From NCBI GenBank assembly GCA_001600555.1, contig BCKH01000002.1:3761964-3825963 (forward strand): a stretch of DNA of 64,000 nt, in the 5' to 3' direction. Below, one piece after another: positions 10,392 through 22,188 of this stretch. This DNA is from Albophoma yamanashiensis (Eukaryota; Ascomycota; Sordariomycetes; Hypocreales; Ophiocordycipitaceae). Within the stretch, counting starts at the first letter, position 1, and each line of letters opens with the position of its first letter. The notes beneath the pieces are model-generated. The model was not told where the DNA came from. It was given only the letters and a program-made list of their open reading frames with translations, and ran no database searches. A program made the position numbers and the translations under genes.

Positions 10392-13300
10392 CTAGGCCAC
10401 GTTGGTCTCGGAGCCTTTGCCAACCCACGCATCTACGAGTTCCTTAAACTTGCCATTCCTCCGCTTCAGCAATTCCCGGGGCTCTTCGAACTCGGCGACC
10501 ATACCATCTTCCATGACGGCAACAACATCAGACGCCAAGAGTGTGTCCATACTATGAGCGATTGTCACAACGGTGCAGTCAGAGCAGTTCTCACTCAGGA
10601 CTCTCCGCACGATGGCGTCCGTTTCCTTGTCAATACTCCCTGTTGCTTCATCTAAGAGCAGGATCTTGCGACCCTGCTTGACCCCGAGAAGAGCACGTGC
10701 CAGCGCCAGCAGCTGCTGCTGGCCTTTGGACAGCGACGATGACGTGATTTCAGCATCAAGGCCGCCCTCTCGATCGGCAAGCACACCGCTCCAAAGACCA
10801 ACGCAAGTTAGAGCCTCAAGAATGGCCTCGTCTGTCGCTTGCCGTAGGGGGTCCACATTTAGGCGAACGCTGCCGGTTACAATAAAAGCATCTTGCGGGA
10901 TGGTAATAAAGCGTGAGCGAATTGTATCGTCAGGTAGTGTGGAAAGGTCGACTCCGTCGACAAGTATGGAACCCTTCTCGATTTCTAACATTTGTAGCAG
11001 GGTCCCGACAAGGGAGCTCTTGCCGCTGTTACGAGTTTGTGTGAGGCTCGATATTAATAGAAATGTGTTAGAGGCTGTTGACTTACCTCCCTGTACGGCC
11101 GCACAGTCCCAATTTTTGGCCGGGGCTAATGGATAAGCTCACTTCTCGGAGTGCGACAGTTTCGGGACTGAAACCAAGTTAGATGATAATACTCCAGATC
11201 AAACCAAATCTTCGCACTTGGAAAGGCTGTTAAACATACTTGTGGGATGCTGTCACGTTGCGGAATTGTATTGCGCCTCGGTCTGGCCAGGATGGCGGGG
11301 GCTCGCGCTTATGTTCCGGGTAGTCTTCTGGTTGAACAGCCTTTTCAAGGCTTTTTACTCTTGCGACAGACCCAAGAGAGATTTCCAGCTGTGTCCAACC
11401 AGTAATGAGAGAGGTAAGGAGGCTATCGAAACCTAGACATAGCAAGGTCAGTAGGTTGCGATGGGATGGCAGAATCTGGTATGTTTTGGCATTTATAAGG
11501 GTATCCCTTACCAATCACTGTAGTCAACGAAACACCGAGGAATCCTGGATCTGTCGATTTCCGGAATCCAAGCGCCAAGCCGACAACAAGTGCAGTCTGA
11601 ACGCTGATCATGAGGCTGAGAACAAGAATCAACCATCTCTGGCAGCAATAGAGCAGATAGTGAGGGCGTTGCGACATGTCCAGGAGCCTCCGGGTATCGG
11701 CCTGATTCTCCTGCTGCCAGCCAAATGCACGAATGGTGACAAGACCGGTCATGGTCTCAATGCAATGCGAATATAGAGGACTCTTGGCTTCTAAATCCAG
11801 GTACCTCAATTGTCGGGACGTTCGTAGGTAAATATGCTGCAGAACATATACCGCCACGAGGATAAACGGGATCGTAATGGTCAGATAGGGGGAAACGAGT
11901 GTAATAAGGCCAATGTTTGACACAAGTTGACAAGCATCTAGTTGTCGTTAATGCTGGCTAACCGGCTGCACTATTAATTGGGAATTCTTCCTCACTTAGA
12001 ACGAACATGGCGGCACTAGTGGCCAGCGATCCTTCGATAAGGGTCATATCTTGGCTAAACATGTTCAGTATCTTGCCGGTAGGTGTGAACGAAAAGAAGG
12101 ACTGCGGAGCCCTGGTTTTCAAGTTAGCAGTCAGAATTCACCCCTTCTTCGGAGACTGTGCCTCTCCGAACCTCATTATAGTGTTTAATAGTATGTAGTG
12201 CAGCTTGTTGGCACTAGCGGGGGCGATGTGAATCAAAAAGCTCCTGGTGAATATGAGTATATGGCCTCAAAAAAGTGCATGTGCTCGCTCATACCAGACG
12301 AAGATGCCAATAGCAGCACAGTTTACTATAGGCAATACTAGATAGACGCTGAGATAAAGTGTCAGTTTCCCGCCATTAGCATCAGTCCACCACTTGAGCC
12401 ACAAGTCTAACGCGAAATTGTTAGCTTCATACCAAGCCTGAATTCTCGATGGGGACGTACTTTCAAAAACTTCGCACAGTACTGCTAGCATAGTCGCCGC
12501 GAGCAACACAGACACCCTTCGCCAACCAATTGATTGGAGGTAGTACTTGTACACGGCAAATTCGCCAGTCTGCCGAGCCAGATTTGCTACCTCAGAGGGA
12601 TCGGATTCGCCTGGCTGCTTTTTCGGGCCGATTGTCCTGGATTCCTCATCATTGTCCTTATGTTTCTGCTGCTGGATGGTTTGAAGGACTCGGTCGATGA
12701 CGTTAGTTACGACTGCTTCGTTGTAGGATCCATCAAAGTCTATTCTACCGCCAGCCAAGACAAGCAACTTATCAGCATAGGGCAGGCAATTGGCTGTGAT
12801 TTAGTTAGCGGGTAAGTCAGCACAACCATCATAACGACAGAAGCCTTCTTACTATCGTGAGTCACCAGTACAACAGTCGACCCAAGCTTTCTAAACATCC
12901 CGCCATCTCCGAACAGTGCTTGGACAACTGTATTCCTGGTGACCGTGTCTAGCTCGCTCAGTGTATCATCGAGGATTACAGTTTTTGCGCGAGCGTAAAG
13001 TGCTCGAGCTAATGCTATGCGGTGTTTTTGGCCTCCACTCAGCATCATGCCTTGGCTGCCGATCCAGGACTCATCACCATCCGGCAATCGGTCAAGGTCA
13101 TGATTCAAGGCGCAAGCTTTGAGGCAAGATTGGTACCATGTTTCGTCTATATCTGTAGACATAGGACCACATATCGCTTTTCGTATTGTCTTGTTTGGTA
13201 ACCATGGTGTCTGGGCGCAGTAGGCGATTCGGTTGTCGGCGATGCGTACAGTACCGCCTTCGCATTGAACTTCGCCGAGAATTGCCCGGAGAAGCGTAGA

Positions 13301-15387
13301 CTTTCCGGACGCTACTGGTCCAAGGACGACCGTGACAGAGTGGCGGCGAAGTTGAAAACTCACGTCGCGCAGTACGATATCAGCAGCTGATGCGGCTGGT
13401 CGGACTACCAAGTTGGACGCGGAAATAGCGATGTTATCCAGAGTTGCATTATACTTGCCGTTATTGCCATATCTGGACTGCTCAGGAACGAGCTCATCGG
13501 TGGAAGACGTGGATGAGCCCAATTGATGAGCCTCCGGAAAGGGGGAAAGTAATCTTTCACGTTGATCTTGACGTAAGGGTTCGAGAAGAAATTTTTGGAT
13601 TCTGTCGAACGAGCCGATCCCAGCAGCTGTCATTGGGATGCTTCCCAGTAAGTTAGCAGCGGGTTCGGTGACCAGACGCATGACGGACAAGCTAGTGAAG
13701 ACTTGGACCACATCCAGGGAGTGAAGATTTCCGTGGAGGGCAGCGTAAATAGCGTATACCGCGAAGGCAGCAGGAGGTGTGAGGAAAGAGGGCACGTTGG
13801 CCACGACGTTCTGCCAGACAATATCCCATCGGAAGTCCCCGATGCGGTCCGTTTCCTTCAACCTCAAATCTTGAATGGTATCCGACATGGTTTTACTCAG
13901 TCCCATCATCTTGACGCTACGCATGTTTGCAAGAACAGTGCGGGTAACGCCAACCCGCTTCTGAACAGCAGCCATCCAGGTCTTGGCGTGGCCACCAATC
14001 TGGTTGGTAATCCGTGAGCTAAAGATAGACGAGACTTGGTTCAAGGAGAGAAAAGTCAGAATAGATAGTCAATTAACCACCCTGCCGGCAAGCAGGCGTG
14101 CCCGGGTGCGGGGGAAGGGTTCCTGAACTTACTGGCAACTATCAGGAGCGGTACCATACAAGCCCAGCCAAGCTGGTGTGCCAGCAAAATGGTGCCAAGG
14201 ACTACCTGCAGACTTTGAGACCAAATATCATTAACCAGCTTGAGAGACCCTGCGATCTGATCTGTGTCTGATGACATCAAGGTCACAGCTGCGGCGTCGT
14301 CGTCGATCCCATCTTGTGTGAGAAGCGCACGGTTGCAAATTAGAGTGACTAGAGCGCCCCGAGACATGACCACAGCGCGGTAGAGTGTCTGATAATAATG
14401 TACCGAGGTGATGGCTTTGGCGATATAGACTAAGGCAGTTGCTGAGATAAGGGCGTACACCTTGGTGACAGTATTCTGATCGTCAGGTTGCAACAAAAGG
14501 GCGAGCGTGCTCGAAACTATGAATGGCTGCGTGAATGACAGTGCAATGAGGCAGAGCCGAGGATGGACTGTCTTCAGCAAAGGCCACCTCAGAATTCTGC
14601 ATAAAGCCCAGACAAGCTCAAACCGTCTTTCTGGTCTTCTGCGGCGCTCCCACTCGTGCTGGAGCCGATCTTCGAGGGCCACAGAGGTCAATTCAGCGTC
14701 CAGATGGTCCAAGTCTTCGACAAGTAGCGGGGGAGGGTGCAGGCCTCTCCAGATGAGCCGGTTCAGCCACCACAGAAAGCTGCGATTGATGATACCACTT
14801 GTGGAGTGTGGCGGAAGATTGCTATACTCGAGATTCAAGTGCTTGCGCTTCTGCTGCTCTTCAAAGACCAGGAGAGCCATCTTGATGATGATGCTAACCG
14901 AGAAGTAGCCAGCGAGGCCATCGCCATGGCGGGGAAGCATCCATAAAGTCCTGAGCAATGGCAGGTCGAGAGCAATGGTCACCAACAAGTACGTGGACAG
15001 AAGCGTCGACGGCCGAACCGATCTGTCATCTTCAGCCCATGATAGAGCAAGCAGTAGGAGCGCCGCCACGACGTTGACGGCGGCAACCGGTATTGACGCC
15101 CTGGTAGAAATACCGACATCTGCAGAGGCAGTGGCGTTAAGTATGGCGATCTGCCAACCAAGGAATACCGTCGAGGCCAGAACCTTGACGGTACGAAGGG
15201 AGCTGCGACGCGTCTTGCCCTCGGTTCTGGCCAGGTACAGAAGCCTCGCGAAGGCAGCCAATACGAAGACGATGGCGGGAAGCAGAATGAAGATGAGCTG
15301 CTCAAAGAGGAGCGTGAAATCGAACCCGCCGCGGCAGGTGGGCGGGATAATGGGGCCAAACGATCTGTCGTCGGACTGGTTGCACAT
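10392..15387 (-). CDS. ABCC (MRP-type) multidrug/conjugate ABC transporter
   Basis: Full-length ATP-driven exporter with the extra N-terminal TMD0. Nine exons: 15387-14133, 14034-12853, 12793-12295, 12243-12172, 12111-11996, 11937-11512, 11432-11240, 11167-11087 and 11025-10392. All phases close, giving 1485 aa. TMD0 covers about residues 25-200. NBD1 has Walker A GPVASGKST (about 656), signature LSGGQKHRIALARAL and Walker B VILDDTLSELD with the catalytic Glu replaced by Asp, as is usual in fungal MRP NBD1. The second TMD carries YLRTSRQLRYLDLEAKSPLY. NBD2 has Walker A GRTGSGKSS rebuilt across the last intron, signature SKGQQQLLALARAL, Walker B ILLLDEATGSID and an H-loop IAHSMDT. No break found. 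Substrate is unknown. Confidence 0.95.
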
Positions 15388-16356
15388 GTTGGGCGTTTGT
15401 CAATTGCCAGCCTCTAATAGGCCGCTGGCTTGGCTATCTTTCTTTGGAGAGTTGCAAGTCACATTTGGCTACCGTGAATACGACATGCTGTTTATTATAT
15501 ATGGGGCTGAGCGCAAGCAACCCAACCTGGTTGCGTTCCGCGTCAGCTTGTTGGTTGGGTTGTACATTAAAGAGCCTAGTCACTACGTGCGTCTGGCCAC
15601 TACTGTAGTGCGGCTTGCTTGCTTTTTTCGGCGGCAGATGTAACCACAGGACGCAGGGGTGCATTTACGACTAAACGCATCTGGCGGCCCAGGCGGGAGG
15701 GAGAAACGGCCAGGATCCTCCGTATGGAGAGGTTACTACACGATTAAAATGGTTCCCCAGACCGTATTGATGCGATGGCTACAACCCTGACCCCCAGGGG
15801 AAGCAGCGGAGTGTCGACTTACAAAGAATTCTACTAAATTGGATCTGCGCTGCGTCCACTCCTTGCTTGCTAAGATTACCAGTGCGCTCACACCAGTCCC
15901 AGCAGTATTGGATGACCCGCACGGGACTCGGATCGCGGCACTGTTGCATCCTGCTATCGGGCGCCGTCTAGCTTGGAACGCGGCTGACACCTGATATTCA
16001 CTTGTGCCGCTGTTGGCAATTGACACCGTATGGAGCCATGCTTTCTTCATGTAAGGTGCTCAAAAGGCGAGGACTTTTTCGAAAGACTGTGAAAGCTAAC
16101 AAGACTGTGGATGGACAAGATAACTCTATAACTGGCCTTGACTAGAAGAAGTTCTTGTTGCGAGGTATCTAGCGATCAGAAGCGAAGTAGACCAATAATT
16201 ATTGCTATCGTTGCTGTCTCTTGCTCACTGCTATTAATCAAGTATAGTTGAACCGAAAATATCTTCAGAAGCTTTAGAACCATGAGCTAGATCGACTACT
16301 TGGACACACTAATTTTAAAGCTTTTGCAGTATAATTGAATTGGCTCGTGAGCGCTT
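15388..16356. other. intergenic
   Basis: Promoter side of the ABC transporter and 3' flank of the next gene. Short ORFs only, none with recognisable residues. Confidence 0.5.
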
Positions 16357-17593
16357 TCAGAGCCAAGGCTTTCCTTTCGCGTTCCTCCCATTGTTTGGAG
16401 CCAACCTTTGGGTCTCAACAGTTCCCTGCATTGGGGTTTCCTCTTCGGCAACATGACCCTTCTCAGCGGTGTCATATGTGCTGGAATTCCTGCCACTCGT
16501 CTCGCAGCAAGAGCAAACCGATGATAAACTTCCATCATCCTTCTCCATTGATGGCTTCGCTCCTGCACCGCCGGAGACGTATGGTGGCGGACCCCTTGCG
16601 TCCACATTATCTTCACAAAGCTCTGCTCGCATTTGCATGGCCGCAGAACCATCATAGTTTCCATAGGGTGCAACCGTCGTGTTCACCGATCCAGGTTGAG
16701 ATAGCTCAGCAGGCTCGATGATTCCACCATGGCTTCTGTGTGTCTTAGCCTTGCGGCCCATCGCGACGATCTGCCTGATAAGAAGCCCTATGGTATAGAC
16801 ATAAAGGACACTGAGAACTTGATTAGCGCGGACCTTATGATTCGGATGAGTTAATTGAGCCACTCATAAGATGGTTCGCTCACATCAGAATAATGGATAG
16901 CCAAAAGTACGATTTGGGCATTCCACAGAATTGGTCGAGATATCCTCGGATGTCATCGATACCAAAACCAACTACATCGTACCCATATCTGAGTTCTCCG
17001 TAATCTGCATCCATTAGCGTCATGGCTTAGCGTGTGCCCTCCATTACACATGCACGATTTCTGCTTTCTCTGGTGTATTGATGTACGGTGATAGAGGGCA
17101 GTGCACTTACCGTTCCATGCCGTTAGCCTCCGACAGTTCCCAGGCAGACCGGAAATGGCGAGCAGAGCAATAGCGGGGACCTGCAGTCCAATGCACCACA
17201 AGTCGAATGCGATGAAGAGCGAAAGGCACTTCCGCTTATAATATCCAGAGAAATGCCGCCCGCACCAATGACCCAGCAGGGTCGTAAGGAAGGTCAATCC
17301 TGCCTAAGGAGGAGTATTTCAATCAGCGGTGCTCTTTCAAGGTCACTGGATGAGCAGCTAGATGTCACGACATGCAGCCAGATAGGCGGATGCTGTTGTT
17401 GTGACAAACTTACCACGATGCATGATACGATCAATCCAGCGTTGATGATCAACACAGTCTTTGATCTGATGTAGCTTAGTAGGAACGTAGTGGTAAGAAG
17501 GTTGACGACTGAGATAAGGCATTGCAAGATTCTCAGCCAGTACAACCGCCTCTCCAATGGCCAGCTCATGTTTTCCATTCTGAAAATCGTCAT
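16357..17593 (-). CDS. four-helix fungal membrane protein, uncharacterised
   Basis: Exons 17593-17414, 17303-17111, 17004-16884 and 16810-16357 join in phase to 315 aa; introns have GTAAGT or GTGAGC donors and the last has a gctaat branch site. Hydrophobic segments fall at about residues 19-40 (LRILQCLISVVNLLTTTFLL), 45-75, 90-110 (SLFIAFDLWCIGLQVPAIAL) and 155-180 (WLSIILIVLYVYTIGLLI). The last 130 residues are a hydrophilic, Ser/Gly/Glu-rich cytosolic tail with PPPYVSGG. I do not recognise a named family. It lies on the same strand as the ABC transporter upstream in coordinate order and the rhodopsin-like gene after it. Confidence 0.8.
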
Positions 17594-18567
17594 ATTGGCC
17601 TGACGTTTGTTGACTCAGAGATGAGGATCAGATGCTGGCCAAGGCTCGAGAAAGCTGCAGGTGCAGCTCACGATAGTATGTCCTGTCGATGCTCAGAGGA
17701 CTGGGATCGACGCGAAGATGGCTTTGACGCTTCTGCCATTCGGCCTGGAAAAAGGCTGGCTTATACGGAGTGGACTCCGGCCATTCTTGGAATAGACGAT
17801 GCAAGTGAGATTGATTTATTGGGTGGTATAGAGACCAAAGCGCTCGGGCGATTGCCGTTTTGGGCAATCGCCGGAGTCATTACGCGTCTCGCTGCAAGAT
17901 GCCGAGAATACGATATTTTGGGAGGCCCAGAACTTGCGACATTGCGCGTTCTTTCGGTGTCTATTCGCTGGCATGCGGGGCTAATTTACCAGTGACAATT
18001 TTTGCGCTTACTGAACGCAGATGTCGTCGAGCTGTTGGCTGTGAGGCGGCTTGAATGGAACAAAGTGCGGGGGATCCTCCGTCCAGCTGCCGGGTTTGAG
18101 ACGTACAAGATAGCAACATTAAGATTGAACACACATATACGCATATAATTGGGGAACTTCATGTTCAATCGCGCGTCCCCTGTCCCGCATCCCCGCAGAA
18201 TCTAAAGACGTCCCCAGGGAGCTGCAACCGCCCGCCCACGACCACTACCCGCTGACTTGTACTTCGCTCACCACATACATGCTGCCCTCTCTCATGTGCT
18301 TCTTCACGTTTGAAAAAGTTCCCTTCCAGCCTGTACCAACTTGACCTACCCCCCTGCGCAGGTACCCAAAGTATACTTAGAGCAGGCTCATGCACAGCAA
18401 CTTAGGAAAGGCTGACACGGCCTCAAGGACCGGTTCACAAGGAGTTGCCAGGAAAAACCTGGTATATACCCCATTGCCAAAAGGCATCCCTGATCAACCT
18501 CATACAGATGACTCAATCACTATGTAGATTCTTCAAGCCTTTATATGCAGGAGAAAGACCAAAAGAG
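17594..18567. other. intergenic
   Basis: Upstream region of the four-helix gene and 3' flank of the rhodopsin-like gene. A 157-residue plus-strand ORF (17522-17995) lacks recognisable features and overlaps the neighbour's first exon, so I left it out. Confidence 0.5.
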
Positions 18568-19892
18568 TTAAAACGGATTCGCACTGCGAAGAAAACTCCT
18601 CGGCACCACCTTTTTGCCGTCCTCTCCAGCTCCCACAACCTCTATATCCCGGTCATGCAACTTCTCCTGGCTGTCGTGGCCGGACTCGACATGAATTTCG
18701 GACATGACGTAGACGCTGTGATCAAATGCATTGCTGCCTTTGGGATTATTCGGGATGCTCCTGCTTCCCGCCGGCGCGCCGGTACCGTACGCCGTGCCGG
18801 ACGTGGTTCCCCGCGTTGTTATACCCAGCTTCCATGCAACCACTTTTACCAACGGCCGCAGTGTTGCCAAGCTTGCTGCGCTGATGGCGAGGCCAATTTC
18901 GATAGCCGACCATATGGCAATGTCGAGCGTAGACCCTGAGACAGTATATGTCAGTAAAGGTACATAAGCCAATACTGCAGAGCTCAACACTCACATAAGA
19001 AGTCGGGATTTTTGAAGGTCTGTATGAATGCAAACCGAACGAGGACAGCGGAGCTCGCGCTGTGATTTTAGATGAGTACAAGGATCCTTCCAAATTTCGC
19101 ATCAGGGATAGACTTACGCGCAGCCCATAGTAATCAGAACAATAATTGCAAGTTTTGCACGCGTCTTCAGCTTGAGGTTCCAAATGACAAACGCAGGAAG
19201 AATAGCAAAAGTAAAGTCGGTGACGACACTGATGGCGCTGTAGAAATAGACAATGGCGCAGATGACGTTCATGTCCATGCACTCCCCGGGTTGAGCTCTG
19301 TTCCAAAAGAAGGAAATAGGTCGGCATTGAAATAGAGTGACGAAAAAGAAGATAATCGCTCCGATGATGGCGCCAGNAGATGCTGCATATATGATCCACG
19401 AGTGAACTCTGTCTGTTGTTATGCGGAGCAAGAACACCGCAAAGGAGAGCTTGGAGCTGATCATTGCCAAGCAGTAGAAGATGTAACAGAAGAACCAGTA
19501 CTATCAACATAGGTATTAGTGGCTCATTCTGTAACACACATAGCTGCACTCACCATCAACGCATTTTCGATGTTGTCAGGTTCCAGATTGGTCATATGCT
19601 GGCCCGTTCCGTAATGCACTCCTTTATTCGAACTGACAACAAACACCATGAAGAACGCCTATTTCCAAGTTTAGAGATGCTGACGAGATGCCGAGGACAG
19701 CCTGGAAGCCAGGGGCTTGCATTGATTGCTTACAGTTGCCAGAATCATCAACCAGTCGTCAAGGCCAAAAGCCTTCACGATCCTGGCGCGTGTGAAACAT
19801 CTCAACAGGACGATGATTACCGACAAAACGCAGAAGACAATATTCACGACCAGCAGCTCTGGCCCTCGGTTTTCGGTATCCGTGGTAGCCAT
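18568..19892 (-). CDS. fungal rhodopsin-domain (SAT4-like) seven-helix membrane protein
   Basis: Five exons, 19892-19734, 19658-19554, 19500-19118, 19059-18995 and 18935-18568, join in phase to 359 aa. Family features seen: a short lumenal start, helix 1 (LLVVNIVFCVLSVIIVLLRC) followed by RIVKAFGLDDWLMILA, the G-x-G-x-H-like loop (KGVHYGTGQH), YWFFCYIFYCLAMISSKLSFAVFLLRI, CRPISFFWNR, and the WSAIEIGLAISAASLATLRP helix before the cytosolic tail. This group of 7-TM proteins is abundant in Pezizomycotina and mostly of unknown role; a few resemble G-protein-coupled receptors of the Pth11 class. Base 19377 is N, leaving one residue (Ser, Pro, Thr or Ala) undefined in exon 3. Confidence 0.88.
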
Positions 19893-22188
19893 TTCGACCG
19901 AACTGCTGGCAGCAATAGCAAAGAATGAAAGTTGGAGAATGGAAAGTGGACGACGGACGTCAAGAGGGCGAACGGAGTGCTAAATGACATGGAGATCGAG
20001 TGGCAACGCTTCGTATCAGCACTGCGGCTGGATAAGCCTACTAAAGTTAGCCTTGAGATCCAGGAACGGTGTCGATGGGTGTCCACTTGGACCCGACAAG
20101 CCAGAGCCGTGCCGTTTCGCACGTCCAAGCAGTCATTGAGCTACGTTAGTGGCCGCCTCGTGCTGGTTGAAGAAGTTCTACAGCCCAAAAAGGAAATCAG
20201 CCCCGGCCAAGTAGCCCGAAGCTCCGTCCGAAAGGCCGTCCGCAGGTCTCCCCGAGCCCTGGGGAGCAGCGCTCTCGGACGAGTCGGGAGTTTCAGCGAC
20301 CCGGCTGGTTGGTGAGCCTTGAGCAGTGGCGTTTCGCGGGCCAATGACGCCTTGTGAACGGAGCGCGCATCTCGAGTGCCGGCAGCAGCACACGAGTCAC
20401 GTCGTGATGATGCACGATGTTTGCAACCTATCAACTACCCTTCGTGTTCGCAGCGGGTCACAGGAACCAAGCAGTAACGGAACGACCGGCCAAATGCGGC
20501 TCATCCCGTAAGCTAAAAGCGCTGCAAGTTCGTGCAAACGTCTGGGAGTTGAAGTCGCATACTACGTGACTGCTGAGCGACTTGAATTCGTACTCGCCAT
20601 TGCCCAGCTCGTCTCGACATAACAATAATAGTATACAGCTTCTAGCTGTGCGCACAGACTACGGACGTTCTCGGCCGACGCAAGTCCCCACCCCGAACCG
20701 AGGCTCAATGCCGGCAACGTTAGCCCTACAAGCCACACGCTGCGCGCCTTGCCACAAGCAGCCGGTCGGCAGTTTATTCCCAGCGGATCACTGCCAGATT
20801 TGCTTCAGTCTCCGGCGGGTAATTCCGTACATATTGTCCTAGAGGTCGAGCACTTGAAAAGCTCGTCAAGCAGCTGCGCCACGCTTTTCAGCTCGCAGCC
20901 ACCGCGACTACTAACCAGCGGCCACGTTGAGGCGTTGTTGTTGATCTTTGCGATCGCCCGGACGTCGGGGGTGTTGGGGGTGTAGAAGAACGGTAAGGCG
21001 TTGCACTGATCATCGGCCAAGTGCGGCTACATGAGGGGCCGGACATGACAGGTTTGCCGATCCTGGCTGGTTCTCCGCAAGAACACGGGAATCTGTGACA
21101 AGGAGTACTCCGTACGGAGTACACTGCACCCTTTTCATCGAGCGATGTTTATTCCCGAAGGACCCAAACCCAACAATGTACAAAAGCCCGCGCCGGGGTG
21201 TCACGGTCCCGACCCGCCTTGGGGAAGACTGACAGGCACTGCGAGATGAAATACACGGCAGGCTTTGCACAAGACTGGCACTGAAGGTGGGCATTGAAGT
21301 TCTGGCCCTACATAGCAGCTGCCTCGTCCTCGCGTGTTCTGTAAAACCTGCCTTGTTCATGGCCTCATGGTAGCGTTGAACGCGGCGTGTTCCAGAAGGG
21401 GCGGGGGAAGTTCATGTTCATCTGTGTTCCTGCATACCGTAGTAGAGTATCCGTACCGCTGCCAGGCTTGCTCTTGAATCAGCCAGCGTGCCGCACGCCA
21501 GCAGCTCTCACGCAAATGTGACAAACCGATGTCACCATGCAGAGGAATTCGCGAAAGATACTGGGACCGGCCTGTCGAGTCTTCAAGATATTCACTCGTA
21601 AGACGAGGACGATGCCAAAACCCTAACCCAGCCTCCATTGCCTGATGCTGCATTGGATCTCATCGCATCGACGCGTGCTGTGCCGCCATTCGGGATCCAC
21701 TGGCGTCCCGGTCGCCTGGGTCCTCTGAAGATATCCATCACTTGGCGAGCTTGGCTGCATCGAGAGCGCGTCCCCTCTTGACGGACGGGACCCAATGGTG
21801 ATCGGACGTCATCCCGAGCATCTTATTCGTTCTTGTTGGTCCCTCCAGCGATGCGAAACGATAGTCGTCGTCGACACTGCAACGTGGGAAGGCGCCGTCT
21901 CGCGCTAGGCAGTCGCTGGCCCAATGGCTGTCGCTGAGGTACCCTACCTTACCTTACACGTCCAGTAACTGCCCTTGCGCGCCGTACGCACGACGCAAGG
22001 GCCTCTCACCCCTGAGGCACTGACATCACCGCCGCCGTCGCCCTCCCTCGACCGCCTCTTGACTGCTCCTCCAGCAACGCCAGCTTTTCCCCGTCCCCGT
22101 TACGCTGGACCGCAACCGTCGCACCCGTTCTCCGACGATTTCGTGCTGGAAATTGGCTTCTTCTGGCACGCAACGTGGAGCACCCGCG
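19893..22188. other. long intergenic region
   Basis: About 2.3 kb between divergent genes. Many short ORFs in all frames, none with family motifs. It includes an 18-bp perfect palindrome (listed separately). Parts near 22,000 are CT-rich and probably form the 5' UTR of the channel gene. Confidence 0.5.
21105..21122. repeat. 18-bp perfect palindrome
   Basis: Reads gtactccgtacggagtac, identical on both strands. The half-site ACTCCGTAC recurs in other gaps of the window (55104-55112, 56029-56037). Role unknown. Confidence 0.7.

Noticed and set aside
17522..17995. 157-residue plus ORF
   Set aside because: Overlaps the first exon of the four-helix gene on the opposite strand and has no recognisable content.
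9014..19892. Secondary-metabolite or drug-efflux gene cluster
   Set aside because: An ABC transporter and membrane proteins are present, but no polyketide synthase, NRPS, terpene synthase, P450 or cluster regulator.
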